In this document: in pieces, positions 16,124-25,240 of the stretch
How positions within the stretch are numbered: the first letter of the stretch is position 1
Layout: every line of letters starts with the position of its first letter
Notes under the pieces: generated by a model
Databases searched by the model: none
The model's input: the letters and a program-made list of their open reading frames with translations, nothing else
Told to the model about the DNA's origin: nothing
Source: Gracilinema caldarium
GTDB taxonomy: Bacteria > Spirochaetota > Spirochaetia > Treponematales > Breznakiellaceae
Assembly: GCF_029265695.1 (NCBI RefSeq)
Contig: NZ_JAJUHW010000017.1
Location: 1-54,679 of the forward strand
Direction of reading: 5' to 3'
DNA length: 54,679 nt
Program-made: the position numbers and the translations under genes

Positions 16124-17422
16124 ATGAAAAAGGTATACAGCAAAATAGAATCCATTACCGGTAACGTCATTACCGTTCGCGCAACGGATGTACGCTACGG
16201 CGATCTGGCTGAAATTGATACTGCCTTTGGAACTTCCCTGGCGGAAGTCATTCGTTTGCAGGATGACCTGGTATCCTTGCAGGTTTTTGCCGGCGGCCGC
16301 GGAATTTCAACCGGCGATACGGTCCGGTTTTTAGGCCATCCCATGAGAGTTTCGTTCTCTGAAAACCTTATGGGCCGGGTCTTTACCGGTTCAGGTTCTC
16401 CCCGGGACAAGGGACCGGAAATGAAAGAAAACCTCATTCCCATCGGAGGACCATCGGTTAATCCTTCCAAGCGAATTATTCCCCGCCGGATGATCCGTAC
16501 TGGTATCCCCATGATCGACCTTTTTAATACCCTGGTCGTATCCCAAAAGCTTCCGATATTCTCCGTTTCAGGTGAACCTTACAACGAACTCTTGGCTCGG
16601 ATTGCCATGCAGGCCGAAGTCGATGTCATAATCCTCGGCGGTATGGGTCTTAAATACGATGACTATCTCTATTTTAAGGATACCCTGGAGGAAGGGGGTG
16701 CCCTTTCACGGACGGTTATGTTTGTTCATACCGCCGCAGACCCGGTAGTAGAATGTCTTATGGTACCCGACATTTCCCTTGCGGTGGCTGAACAATTTGC
16801 TTTACAGGGTAAAGACGTGTTAGTACTCCTCACGGATATGACTAACTTCGCCGATGCCATGAAGGAAATTGCCATTACCCAGGAACAGGTTCCATCAAAC
16901 CGCGGTTATCCTGGAGACCTTTACAGTCAGCTTGCCGCCCGTTACGAAAAGGCTGTCGATTTCGACACCGCAGGCTCTATCACTATACTGGGCGTTACTA
17001 CCATGCCCGGTGACGACGTAACACACCCGGTTCCGGATAATACCGGATATATTACCGAGGGGCAGTACTATCTTAAAAACGGCCGTATCGAACCCTTTGG
17101 ATCCCTGTCCCGTCTTAAACAGCAGGTAAATGGCAAGACCAGGCCAGATCATCGCGCCTTGATGGACGGTATGATAAAACTCTACGCGGCGTATAAGGAT
17201 ACGCTGGAAAAGAAGGCCATGGGCTTTATGATGTCCGACTGGGACCGGAAACTTCTTAAGTACGGCGAATTGTTCGAAAAGGAAATGATGGATCTTTCGG
17301 TTAATATTCCCCTTGAACGGGCCCTTGACCTGGGATGGGAAATACTCGCTTCCTGTTTCTCTCCCGAAGAAACGGGATTGAGAACCGAACTGATCAATAC
17401 CTATTGGCCAAAGAAAGCGTAA
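16124..17422 (+). CDS. atpB: V-type ATPase regulatory subunit B
   Basis: A 432-residue non-catalytic nucleotide-binding subunit that alternates with A in the head. As expected, it lacks a Walker A lysine: the equivalent stretch is [15 protein letters not shown]. The B-type signatures [17 protein letters not shown] and [15 protein letters not shown] are present. Length is slightly below the usual 440-470. It follows subunit A after 14 bases and precedes D by 13 bases with GGAGGA. Confidence 0.97.
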   Translation: MKKVYSKIESITGNVITVRATDVRYGDLAEIDTAFGTSLAEVIRLQDDLVSLQVFAGGRGISTGDTVRFLGHPMRVSFSENLMGRVFTGSGSPRDKGPEMKENLIPIGGPSVNPSKRIIPRRMIRTGIPMIDLFNTLVVSQKLPIFSVSGEPYNELLARIAMQAEVDVIILGGMGLKYDDYLYFKDTLEEGGALSRTVMFVHTAADPVVECLMVPDISLAVAEQFALQGKDVLVLLTDMTNFADAMKEIAITQEQVPSNRGYPGDLYSQLAARYEKAVDFDTAGSITILGVTTMPGDDVTHPVPDNTGYITEGQYYLKNGRIEPFGSLSRLKQQVNGKTRPDHRALMDGMIKLYAAYKDTLEKKAMGFMMSDWDRKLLKYGELFEKEMMDLSVNIPLERALDLGWEILASCFSPEETGLRTELINTYWPKKA

Positions 17423-17435
17423 GGCCGGAGGATCT

Positions 17436-18038
17436 ATGGCCAAGATTAAGCTTACAAAAAATGAGCTTAAAAAGCAGAAGGATGCGCTTAAGATGTATCA
17501 GCGCTATCTGCCGACGCTCATGCTTAAAAAACAGCAACTCCAAATGGAAATCCGGAATACAGAAAACCGTATTCGGGTCCTTATGGAAGAAAAAAATAGG
17601 GTGAATGAACAATTTAAAAGCTGGATTGCTGTGTTCGGCGAAGAAGGGTATTTTACTCCAGAGCTCCTCTCGGTCACATCCATTCACGTTGACTCTGGAA
17701 ATATTGCGGGTGTTGAAATCCCCGTGTTTAAGGGAGCTGAATTCCAGGTTCAACCCTATGATGTATTACGGACACCCTTATGGATCGATACTGCGGTAGA
17801 ACGGATGCGGCAGGTGCTGCTGCTTGATTTGGAAGCAAAAACATTGGAAGAACAGCAGCGTCGGCTTGAACGGGAGTTGCGTACCACCACACAACGGGTC
17901 AACCTGTTTGAAAAGGTTAAAATTCCCGAAACTAAAAGCAATATAAAAAAAATCAGGGTATATCTCGGAGATCAGCAAACCGCCGCTGTCGTACGGGGTA
18001 AAATCGCGAAGCGTGGAATGGAGAGGGCTGCACAATGA
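17436..18038 (+). CDS. atpD: V-type ATPase subunit D (rotor shaft)
   Basis: A 200-residue subunit forming the central coiled-coil shaft that turns inside the A3B3 head. The N-terminal helix has the D-family opening (LTKNELKKQKDALKMYQRYLPTLMLKKQQL), and the C-terminal helix (LEEQQRRLERELRTTTQRVNLFEKVKIP) pairs with it. GGAGGA lies 6 bases ahead of the ATG. Its usual partner F is not encoded here. It overlaps subunit I by 4 bases. Confidence 0.93.
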   Translation: MAKIKLTKNELKKQKDALKMYQRYLPTLMLKKQQLQMEIRNTENRIRVLMEEKNRVNEQFKSWIAVFGEEGYFTPELLSVTSIHVDSGNIAGVEIPVFKGAEFQVQPYDVLRTPLWIDTAVERMRQVLLLDLEAKTLEEQQRRLERELRTTTQRVNLFEKVKIPETKSNIKKIRVYLGDQQTAAVVRGKIAKRGMERAAQ

Positions 18039-19894
18039 TTGTACCCATGAAAAAGGTCTCTCTAGTCATTTTTGATCGCGAAAGGGAAGCATCTCTTGAT
18101 GCTTTGCGAAAACTTGGGGTGCTTCACCTCGAGCAAAAGGGCATTGTTTCGGAGTCCCTCTCCGCTGTCATGGAAAAGAAAACCCAGGCAGAACATGCTC
18201 TTGGCATTCTGAGAAATTTTGCGGCAAAAAAAACGCAACCCAATACCAGTGAAGCAGAAGTACAGGCTGAGGAGCTCGTTACGCTTGTTTTAACCCTTTT
18301 CGATCAGCGTAAACAAGAACAAGAATTGTTGGCTTCTGACTTTAAGGAGCTCTCAAGAATTCAGTCCTGGGGTGATTTTGATCCTGCAGGCTTAGAGGAG
18401 CTTAAGCAAAAGGGTATTACTCTTATCCCTTATGAACTTCCGAAAAAGGTATATGAACATATTGATCCTTCAATAGAGATCCTTACCCTGTCAAAGGATA
18501 AAAATATGGTTCGCTGCCTTGCGGTAGGTACTCCTATTCCCGGAGAGACCCCCTTTGCCTTGCCAGAGCTTTCAACTGCCGCGCTTTCGCAGCGGATTGA
18601 GAAGCGAAAACAAACTATTGCGGACATAGAACGGAGGCTTTCAGCCCTTTCTGTAAACCAGGGATTAATTGAAGGCTATATAAAGAAATTAAACGAAAAG
18701 GCAGAATTCGAAGCTGCAAAGGCAAGCATGGAAGTTACCGAAGATACGCCTCCTGGACTTGCTATTTCTTGGATACATGGCTATATCCCGGCTGACGTCG
18801 CGGGCAAGCTAAAACGGGCTGCTGCAGAAAACGGCTGGGCCCTTCTCATCGACGACCCTTCGGAAGGCGATGCTCCCCCGACCCTTGTTCGCAATCCACC
18901 TTACATCAGAATTGTGCAGCCCATTTTTGACCTTCTTGGTACTGTGCCGGGTTATCATGAATATGATATCAGCATGTCCTTCCTGGTCTTTTTCTCCCTC
19001 TTTTTTGCCATGATTATCGGAGACGCAGGATACGGCGTTTTGATTTTGCTGCTGAGTCTGTGGGCTGGATTAAAAGGTAAACAGAAAACAGGGAAAATTG
19101 CGGATGGGGTACTTCTTTTGTTGCTGCTTTCTTCTGCAACAATTATTTGGGGTGCAATAAATGGCACCTGGTTTGCGCTCCCTTACGAAAGTTTGCCGTC
19201 TTTCTTGAAAAGCTTGGTTATTCCTCCTTTTAGGCCAAATCCTGCGTTGTCTTCTAAAGAAGCAGCTCGTTTGGTACAGCAGAACGTAAAGCACCTGTGT
19301 TTCATTATAGGGACAGTACAGCTTGTATGGGCTCATACAAAAAATATTAAAAAAGCACTGCCTTCATTAACTGCCTTTGCACAGCTCGGTTGGCTTTCAA
19401 TGGTTTTAGGACTTTATTTTCTCGTACTGAACCTGGTGCTTGACAAGACCGCCTTTCCGGTTCCGCCATTTGCCCTCTGGATGATAGGGGGCGGGCTTGT
19501 CACCTATTTTGTATTTGCCGAACAGAAAGGAGGAAACTTTTTTGCTAATATTTTAAAGAGTTTTGCCAACTTTCTGCCGACCTTTCTTTCTGCGGTATCA
19601 AGTTTCTCTGATATTATCAGCTACATTCGTCTGTTTGCAGTTGGACTTGCGGGTTATGCTATCGCAGAGAGTTTTAACGGTATGGCGGCGGGGCTTCCAG
19701 GAGGCTTAGTCAGGATACTCGCGGGGGCCCTCATACTGTTCTTTGGACATGGGCTTAACCTGGCAATGAGCGCCCTTTCGGTTGTCGTTCATGGGGTTCG
19801 GCTTAATATGTTGGAATACTCCGGCCATCTCGGAATGGAATGGTCTGGTGTCAAATATTCGCCCTTTGCTGTAAAAGAAACTTCCCAGCAATAG
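18035..19894 (+). CDS. atpI: V-type ATPase subunit I (membrane stator subunit a)
   Basis: A 619-residue subunit. The N-terminal 310 residues are a soluble stalk-contacting domain with coiled coils; residues 320-600 carry about seven or eight membrane helices. The essential ion-path arginine is Arg532 in SYIRLFAVGLAG. This subunit forms the two half-channels next to the K ring. ATGA overlap with D; K follows after 27 bases with AAGGAG. Length and motif order are normal for the bacterial family. Confidence 0.96.
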   Translation: MIVPMKKVSLVIFDREREASLDALRKLGVLHLEQKGIVSESLSAVMEKKTQAEHALGILRNFAAKKTQPNTSEAEVQAEELVTLVLTLFDQRKQEQELLASDFKELSRIQSWGDFDPAGLEELKQKGITLIPYELPKKVYEHIDPSIEILTLSKDKNMVRCLAVGTPIPGETPFALPELSTAALSQRIEKRKQTIADIERRLSALSVNQGLIEGYIKKLNEKAEFEAAKASMEVTEDTPPGLAISWIHGYIPADVAGKLKRAAAENGWALLIDDPSEGDAPPTLVRNPPYIRIVQPIFDLLGTVPGYHEYDISMSFLVFFSLFFAMIIGDAGYGVLILLLSLWAGLKGKQKTGKIADGVLLLLLLSSATIIWGAINGTWFALPYESLPSFLKSLVIPPFRPNPALSSKEAARLVQQNVKHLCFIIGTVQLVWAHTKNIKKALPSLTAFAQLGWLSMVLGLYFLVLNLVLDKTAFPVPPFALWMIGGGLVTYFVFAEQKGGNFFANILKSFANFLPTFLSAVSSFSDIISYIRLFAVGLAGYAIAESFNGMAAGLPGGLVRILAGALILFFGHGLNLAMSALSVVVHGVRLNMLEYSGHLGMEWSGVKYSPFAVKETSQQ

Positions 19895-19921
19895 GGCATA
19901 TTACATGATAAGGAGAAGATT

Positions 19922-20347
19922 ATGGATATCGGAATGATTGGTGTTGCTGCTGCATTGGGCCTTTCAGCTTTTGGTTCTGCCCTCGGAGCCGGTATTGCCG
20001 GTATGACCGCCATCGGTTCTTGGAAAAAATGTTTCTTGCAAAACAAGCCGGTGCCGTTCCTCTTGGTCGCCTTCGCCGGTGCTCCTCTTACCCAGACCAT
20101 TTATGGTTTTATATTGATGAATGCTATTAGAAGTGGCGGCCTTGACGGAGTCGGTAAGTTGGCAGTGGGCCTTTTTGCCGGACTTGCCATGGGAGCTTCA
20201 GCTCTTTATCAGGGAAAAGCCGCAGCCTATGCATCCGATGCATTGGCAGAGACTGGACAGGGCTTCGGTAACTATATTCTTGTGGTAGGCCTTATCGAAA
20301 CTGTTGCACTCTTTGTGATGGTTTTCTCCCTGGGTATCGCAGGTTAA
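19922..20347 (+). CDS. atpK: V-type ATPase proteolipid subunit K, probable Na+-binding ring
   Basis: A 141-residue, four-helix proteolipid formed by two fused hairpins; only the second carries the ion carboxylate, Glu126 (LIETVAL). The first hairpin has APLTQTIYGF with Thr57, Gln58 and Tyr61, and the third helix has ALYQGKAAA with Gln97. These line up with Thr64, Gln65, Tyr68, Gln110 and Glu139, which form the Na+ site of Enterococcus hirae NtpK, so sodium coupling is likely. This is the last gene of the operon; a terminator follows 23 bases later. Confidence 0.95.
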   Translation: MDIGMIGVAAALGLSAFGSALGAGIAGMTAIGSWKKCFLQNKPVPFLLVAFAGAPLTQTIYGFILMNAIRSGGLDGVGKLAVGLFAGLAMGASALYQGKAAAYASDALAETGQGFGNYILVVGLIETVALFVMVFSLGIAG

Positions 20348-20370
20348 CCCAATCCTTTGCCACGGATACG

Positions 20371-20411
20371 CGGAGAAACTCAGTCTAGTACGAACGGGTT
20401 TCTCCGTCTTT
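20371..20411 (+). terminator. Terminator/attenuator between the V-ATPase operon and ispG
   Basis: An 11-pair stem (20371-20381 with 20396-20406, one G-T pair) with a 14-base loop, then TCTTTTC. It lies in the 78-base gap before ispG, for which I see no separate strong promoter, so partial readthrough may supply ispG. Confidence 0.7.
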
Positions 20412-20425
20412 TCATGTGGTAATCC

Positions 20426-21544
20426 ATGAAACAAATAAAGATGGCTCGTGTTGTAAAAATCGGTGGTTTTGAACACCTATCCTCGGTTCTTATAGGTGGT
20501 TCTTATCCTGTGGCTGTTCAGACCATGTGGAAAGATCATTTAGATAAGACATTGCTCAAAGGTGAAGCTGGAAAAAAAATAGAGCAGCGTATTGAAACAT
20601 TGCAAAAAATGGGGTGCAGTTTACTTAGATTTGCTGTACCTGATATAGAATCTGCAGAAGTCCTAGGTGAGTTGACCCGACGAGTAACCATGCCTCTTGT
20701 GGCAGATATCCATTTTGATTACAAAATTGCCCTCCGCTGCATGGACTTTCCCATTGCTAAGATACGAATTAATCCTGGAAATATTGGCTCTTTAGACAAA
20801 GTAAAAAAAGTTGTATCAAAGGCTGCCGAAAAGGGTGTTCCCATTAGGATTGGTATTAATGCAGGGAGTCTTCCGGTTGAACTAAGAAATGCAGTTGATA
20901 ATAAAACAATGAGCAGAGCTGAAGCTCTGGTTGCGACCGCAGAGCGGGAACTTGAGATTTTCGACTCTCTAGGTTTTACCAATGTTCTCTTATCTATGAA
21001 AGCTTCCTCCGTATATGATACATTGGAAGCCAATCGAATTATCGCAAAAAAAACAGATGTGCCACTTCATTTGGGAGTGACTGAAGCGGGACCGTTGATC
21101 CCCGGTATTGTACGGAGCGCTGTTGCACTGCATGCGCTGTTGTCAGAAGGTATAGGTTCTACAATCCGAGTATCCTTATCTGATACAGTAGAAAATGAGG
21201 TTATTGCCGGCAGAGAAATTGTGAGTGCCCTGGCAGATTCAAGCGGTAAAGGTAGCAAAGGTCAGGGGGTAATCATCGTTTCCTGTCCTCGCTGTGGAAG
21301 GAACAGCTTTGACACCCATGAATTTACTGAGCGTTGGCGGGATCGGCTTTATATGCTAAAAAAGGATATAACCGTGGCAGTGATGGGCTGTGTGGTTAAT
21401 GGCCCTGGCGAAGCACGGCACGCTGATATTGGCATTACCGGGGCTGGAGACAAGGTTCTTATTTTTAGAGAAGGTAAGATCGTACGAACTGTTGAAGCAA
21501 AAGATGCTGACCATGCATTCAGCGAAGAATTGGATAAATTATGA
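20426..21544 (+). CDS. ispG: 4-hydroxy-3-methylbut-2-enyl diphosphate synthase IspG (GcpE)
   Basis: A 372-residue [4Fe-4S] enzyme of the MEP isoprenoid pathway, converting ME-cPP to HMBPP using reduced ferredoxin or flavodoxin. Cluster cysteines are Cys287 and Cys290 (SCPRCGR) and Cys322 (GCVVNGPGEA), with the GPGE glutamate present. The TIM-barrel signatures VAVQTMWKD, VADIHFDY and RINPGN are normal. The ATG at 20426 and one at 20441 are both possible; neither has a clear Shine-Dalgarno, and the second better matches family starts. It overlaps the next gene by 4 bases. Confidence 0.96.
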   Translation: MKQIKMARVVKIGGFEHLSSVLIGGSYPVAVQTMWKDHLDKTLLKGEAGKKIEQRIETLQKMGCSLLRFAVPDIESAEVLGELTRRVTMPLVADIHFDYKIALRCMDFPIAKIRINPGNIGSLDKVKKVVSKAAEKGVPIRIGINAGSLPVELRNAVDNKTMSRAEALVATAERELEIFDSLGFTNVLLSMKASSVYDTLEANRIIAKKTDVPLHLGVTEAGPLIPGIVRSAVALHALLSEGIGSTIRVSLSDTVENEVIAGREIVSALADSSGKGSKGQGVIIVSCPRCGRNSFDTHEFTERWRDRLYMLKKDITVAVMGCVVNGPGEARHADIGITGAGDKVLIFREGKIVRTVEAKDADHAFSEELDKL

Positions 21545-22674
21545 AACGAAGATTTTCTGAAATACTTTGTTTTCTTGCTCTTTTACAATTTACCAATCCA
21601 TTGCCATTATTGGCGCAAGTATCGGAAGATCCTTATTGGCTTGTCTTAGAAAAGGGAAAACAGTATTTCCGAAACAGTGAATACGGAAAGGCGCTGAATG
21701 CATTTGAAGATGCAAAAAGAAAACGAGATGCTGTATATAGCAAAATGCAGAAAGACTGGATTGATTTCCTTTCATTAAATGAAGTTCGTGCTTTAGGTGA
21801 CTCTCTGGGTAAACTAGAACTGTTTCTTAAGGATAAGCCAAATAAGAGGATCTCAGATATAATATCCGAAATAAAATACCAATATAAAGATACGGTTATC
21901 CAAGATTCTTCTCAAAAAATTATTGGCCTTATTGACCAGTTACGGATATACCCTGAAGCTGAATATTGGATTGGCGAAGTGTATAGAATTGAAGGAGAAC
22001 TAAAAATAGCCTTAAAACAGTATGAACGCTCCCTTTCACAGCAGCTTGCCATAGAAAATAACGGATTTACAACTGTAATTAGGTATAAAATTGCAGAAAT
22101 GCATTATTTATTAAAAGATTATCTAAACTACGAAAAGGTCCTTATCAATATATTATCTAGTGACACGCTATGGTCCGCTGACACCCGTTCTCAATCATTT
22201 ATAAGGACCGCGATGTTTAAAACCTTAACTGAAGACGGAATAAATCGTTTTCTTGTTTTATACAGATATGATCTCACCGATGTTGAACAAGCCCACCGTA
22301 AACTTGGTTTTTATTACTATGCAACAGGTAGATATGATAAGGCTGTGGAACATCTTACCTACGCGTTTCTTATACAAAATACCTTGCTCATTAAGGAAAT
22401 TCAGCGCCGTGAATACGGCTTTATATTTTCTGATTACACTCAATTACTGCGCAATCTCGAACGTTATGTCGATCTAGAACCTTTTATAATTGATATTGAC
22501 TATTACAAGACAAACTACTATCTTGCAGCAGCACTCTTTGCCGTTGGCCAAAGATCTACCGCATTTTCATTGTGGACCATATTGTCAAAGTATGAGCAAG
22601 CTGAAGAATGGCAAAAAAGGTCCCAGACACAATTAAAAAAACCTTTTATTGAACCAATAAATCAACAGCCATAG
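21541..22674 (+). CDS. Exported TPR-like protein
   Basis: A 377-residue protein with a signal peptide (about 1-26, ending PLLAQ) and many predicted helical hairpins with TPR-like spacing (for example YRNSEYGKALNAFEDAKRK and YYATGRYDKAVEHLTYA). Probably periplasmic, with a protein-binding role. Translation is coupled to ispG through an ATGA overlap. No catalytic motif is visible. The set ispG, TPR protein, small barrel, UPRTase and TPR lipoprotein is packed with gaps under 12 bases and is probably one operon. Confidence 0.75.
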   Translation: MKRRFSEILCFLALLQFTNPLPLLAQVSEDPYWLVLEKGKQYFRNSEYGKALNAFEDAKRKRDAVYSKMQKDWIDFLSLNEVRALGDSLGKLELFLKDKPNKRISDIISEIKYQYKDTVIQDSSQKIIGLIDQLRIYPEAEYWIGEVYRIEGELKIALKQYERSLSQQLAIENNGFTTVIRYKIAEMHYLLKDYLNYEKVLINILSSDTLWSADTRSQSFIRTAMFKTLTEDGINRFLVLYRYDLTDVEQAHRKLGFYYYATGRYDKAVEHLTYAFLIQNTLLIKEIQRREYGFIFSDYTQLLRNLERYVDLEPFIIDIDYYKTNYYLAAALFAVGQRSTAFSLWTILSKYEQAEEWQKRSQTQLKKPFIEPINQQP

Positions 22675-22684
22675 GAGGAGCAAT

Positions 22685-23197
22685 ATGAAATTAAGGGCTA
22701 TAGTAATTTTTATTCTTGTGACATTATTCATTAAAACCGAACTGTTTGCTGATCATGGAAAAGGTACTGGTATCGGTGGCGTTATTGGAACCAGTTATGG
22801 GCTCGCTGGAACCGGTGCCAATTTAGGTTTAAGTCTTAAGCTGCCCAAAATACCTATTTATTGGGCTGCTTATCTTGGCATCCAAAATAACAATGTGGCT
22901 TTCGGTGTTACCGGCGATAAGTACATATACGATCAGGATCTGGTTTCCGAAAAAGATTTTAATCTTGACTGGTATTTTGGTATTGGCGGATATCTTAATA
23001 TGGGATCTATTCAAGGGGAGTTCTTATCAGCCGCTGGATTGCGTCTTCCGATCGGCTTATCATGGCATATAAACAAGGAATACGAATTATTTCTAGCCCT
23101 CGATCAATCGCTTGGTTTGTCTATATCCCCAAATCTTAAGTTCCCCGATTTCTTTTTTGCCGCTGAGCTTGGTTTGCGTTATTGGATGAAAAAATAA
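22685..23197 (+). CDS. Small outer-membrane beta-barrel protein (BAPKO_0422-like)
   Basis: A 170-residue exported protein: signal peptide 1-22 (ending ELFAD), then about eight amphipathic strands, Gly-rich turns and a terminal aromatic strand ([10 protein letters not shown]). The [23 protein letters not shown] opening and size resemble the BAPKO_0422/OmpX-like eight-stranded barrels of spirochetes; I infer this from memory of the family. AGGAGGAG precedes the ATG. The next gene's start lies 12 bases beyond its stop, and that gene's Shine-Dalgarno spans this gene's stop codon, so translation may be coupled. Confidence 0.75.
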   Translation: MKLRAIVIFILVTLFIKTELFADHGKGTGIGGVIGTSYGLAGTGANLGLSLKLPKIPIYWAAYLGIQNNNVAFGVTGDKYIYDQDLVSEKDFNLDWYFGIGGYLNMGSIQGEFLSAAGLRLPIGLSWHINKEYELFLALDQSLGLSISPNLKFPDFFFAAELGLRYWMKK

Positions 23198-23208
23198 GGA
23201 GCCTTATC

Positions 23209-24273
23209 GTGAATAAGATTGTATTAAAAGCTCAAGACCTGGATGGATTCTTAACGGAAAATGACAAAGAAAACATCACAAAAATGGATGCTTTATACCG
23301 GCAGGTAATGCTTTCGTTTAGCATTTTAACGACTACCCAATCAGCTTCTGAACGAGCCAGGGAAGAGCAGAATCTTATAGAACTGTACAACGAAATGGGC
23401 AGAAAAATGCAGGAAATCTGCAAAGAAGAACAGGGTATTCATGTCTATTCCTTTTTAACTCCTCAAGAAAGCCATCCTGAAGCATCAAGACTTATTGCAA
23501 AGCTCAGGGACGTCCGTACTGGTGGACAGGAATTTGTCTATTATATACAACGGGCCTATGAAATGCTGTTCAAGCTTGCATACGCAGGAACGCAGGTATC
23601 AAGTAAAAATTATCTTATCGTAAAAACACCGGTTACCGTACCGGTACAGAATTATGCGGTCCATAAAATACCTAATATTGATGACAAAATAGAAAATACC
23701 GTTATGTGTGTCATGCTGCGCGGCGCTCTGCTGCCATCGATGATTATGTCAAAAGAAATACAAGAATATTCATCCCATAGCTATGTTACTCCTTTTGCTT
23801 TGTTTAAGATTAAGCGTGATGATACGAAGCACGAAAACGACATGGAGTATATTCTCGATTTAGAAAAATCTTATTTTGATTTAGAGAAATTGAATGACAA
23901 GGACCTCATTTTCGCAGATCCCATGAATGCTACTGGCGGAAGTTTGGTTACAGTTGTTAAGTATCTGCTCGATCAGGGAGTAAAGCCCCGTTCGGTACAA
24001 TTTTTCAATGTTATTTCTGCCTTAAAAGGCGCATTACGGGTGGTGCGAGCCCTGGATAACTGCAAGGTATATACGCTCTGGATGGATCCAGTGCTCAATG
24101 AAGCTGCCTATATTCTCCCCGGTTTAGGTGATGCGGGGGACCGCATCAATGGAAAAGATGGAGAAGAGCATCCAAGGAATATTATGCAGCTTATAGCAGA
24201 CTATGGTTCTAACATAGCTAATCTATACCGGTCCCAGTTGAGGGAAATAGAAGACACTGTGCTTGGCCAATAG
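23209..24273 (+). CDS. Long uracil phosphoribosyltransferase-family protein
   Basis: A 354-residue member of the UPRTase fold (PF14681 type), which makes UMP from uracil and PRPP. The PRPP loop DPMNATGGS lies at 237-245, and uracil-binding features such as [10 protein letters not shown] near residue 305 match the family. It is about 140 residues longer than classical Upp (roughly 208); the extra N-terminal helical part (about 1-115) has no known domain. I start it at GTG 23209, behind AAGGAG at 23196-23201, rather than at the TTG inside the upstream gene. It is packed between envelope protein genes, so a role other than salvage is possible. Confidence 0.82.
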   Translation: MNKIVLKAQDLDGFLTENDKENITKMDALYRQVMLSFSILTTTQSASERAREEQNLIELYNEMGRKMQEICKEEQGIHVYSFLTPQESHPEASRLIAKLRDVRTGGQEFVYYIQRAYEMLFKLAYAGTQVSSKNYLIVKTPVTVPVQNYAVHKIPNIDDKIENTVMCVMLRGALLPSMIMSKEIQEYSSHSYVTPFALFKIKRDDTKHENDMEYILDLEKSYFDLEKLNDKDLIFADPMNATGGSLVTVVKYLLDQGVKPRSVQFFNVISALKGALRVVRALDNCKVYTLWMDPVLNEAAYILPGLGDAGDRINGKDGEEHPRNIMQLIADYGSNIANLYRSQLREIEDTVLGQ

Positions 24274-25191
24274 ATGAAGAAAACTATAGTATTGGTTAAC
24301 ATTCTTTTAACAGGTTTGTTTCTTTTTTCTCTCTCATCCTGCGTTACAGGACCTGCTTCTGTTTCAGAAGAAGAGCTTTATTCTATAGGAAAAGCATATT
24401 TTGATCTTGGTAAATATAATGAAGCAGAAGTATGGTTCCAAAAAGCAAGCAGATATAAAAAAACCGAGGCTGCATCTCTTTATTATATTGGAAGGATACT
24501 TTTTATACAGCAAAAATATGATGAGGCTGCACAGATTTTCGAAAACTTATTAAAAAAAGATACTGAAAATCTTATACTTTTAAAGGCTGCAGCCTTTTCA
24601 TATTTGGCTTCACAAAAATTTGAAAAAGCGGAAACCCTATATAAAGAAGTTGTAGCACTCAGCCCAGAAAGTAAAGACAGCTGTTACGCTTATGCGCTCG
24701 TTTTATATGGATTAAAAAAGTATGATGATGCCATATCCATACTTAAAAATTTGAACGCCCATTCGGGTGAAGATAGGGATGCACTGCTGCTGCTTGCAAG
24801 AACAGAAAAAAAACTTGGATATCCGGAAGCGCTGGACCATTATTCAAAATGGCTTGAGAAGGGCGATGATCCAGTGGTATTAAAAGAATTTGCAGAAGTA
24901 GCTGGAGGGCAATCGATGTTTGCCCGTGCTATTGAGGCTCTTAAAAAAATAAAACAAGGTAGCCGGGAATCAGCGGCAGGACTACAGAAGGGAGAGATCG
25001 ATTTTCTTTTAGGAAAATATATTATGATTTCAGATCCTTCTGATACTCAAGGATTAAAGTATATTGAATCGGCTCTTGCTGCAGGCTACGAAGATGAAAC
25101 CCAATTTAACCTTCTTCTTTCCGATCCAAAACTTTCAGACAATCAAAAGCAATCAATCAAGGTTTTGATGTCAAAAGCAGAAAAAAAATAA
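24274..25191 (+). CDS. TPR lipoprotein
   Basis: A 305-residue protein with a lipoprotein signal peptide (lipobox SLSSC, Cys near residue 23) followed by about six TPR repeats (for example AYFDLGKYNEAEVWFQKAS, LFIQQKYDEAAQIFENLL). It should be anchored to a membrane and act as a protein-binding scaffold in the periplasm. The ATG directly follows the UPRTase stop. It is the last gene of the ispG operon and ends at a strong bidirectional terminator. AT content is higher than in neighbouring enzymes, common for such lipoproteins. Confidence 0.88.
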   Translation: MKKTIVLVNILLTGLFLFSLSSCVTGPASVSEEELYSIGKAYFDLGKYNEAEVWFQKASRYKKTEAASLYYIGRILFIQQKYDEAAQIFENLLKKDTENLILLKAAAFSYLASQKFEKAETLYKEVVALSPESKDSCYAYALVLYGLKKYDDAISILKNLNAHSGEDRDALLLLARTEKKLGYPEALDHYSKWLEKGDDPVVLKEFAEVAGGQSMFARAIEALKKIKQGSRESAAGLQKGEIDFLLGKYIMISDPSDTQGLKYIESALAAGYEDETQFNLLLSDPKLSDNQKQSIKVLMSKAEKK

Positions 25192-25225
25192 AGGCCATCC
25201 AAAAAATCTGGATGGCCTTTTTATT
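25190..25225. terminator. Bidirectional terminator between converging genes
   Basis: A perfect 11-base-pair stem (25190-25200 with 25210-25220), a 9-base loop, T tract to the right for the plus strand and, on the minus strand, a T run made by the A-rich 25181-25189. It serves both the TPR lipoprotein gene and the FecR-domain gene. Confidence 0.92.
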
Positions 25226-25240
25226 ATCTATAATGTCGTT

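Noticed and set aside
19162-19177. A near-perfect sigma-54 promoter match (TGGCACC-N4-TTGCG) within subunit I
   Set aside because: It lies deep inside a coding gene in the sense direction, with the next gene 750 bases on, and is explained by the codons of NGTWFAL.
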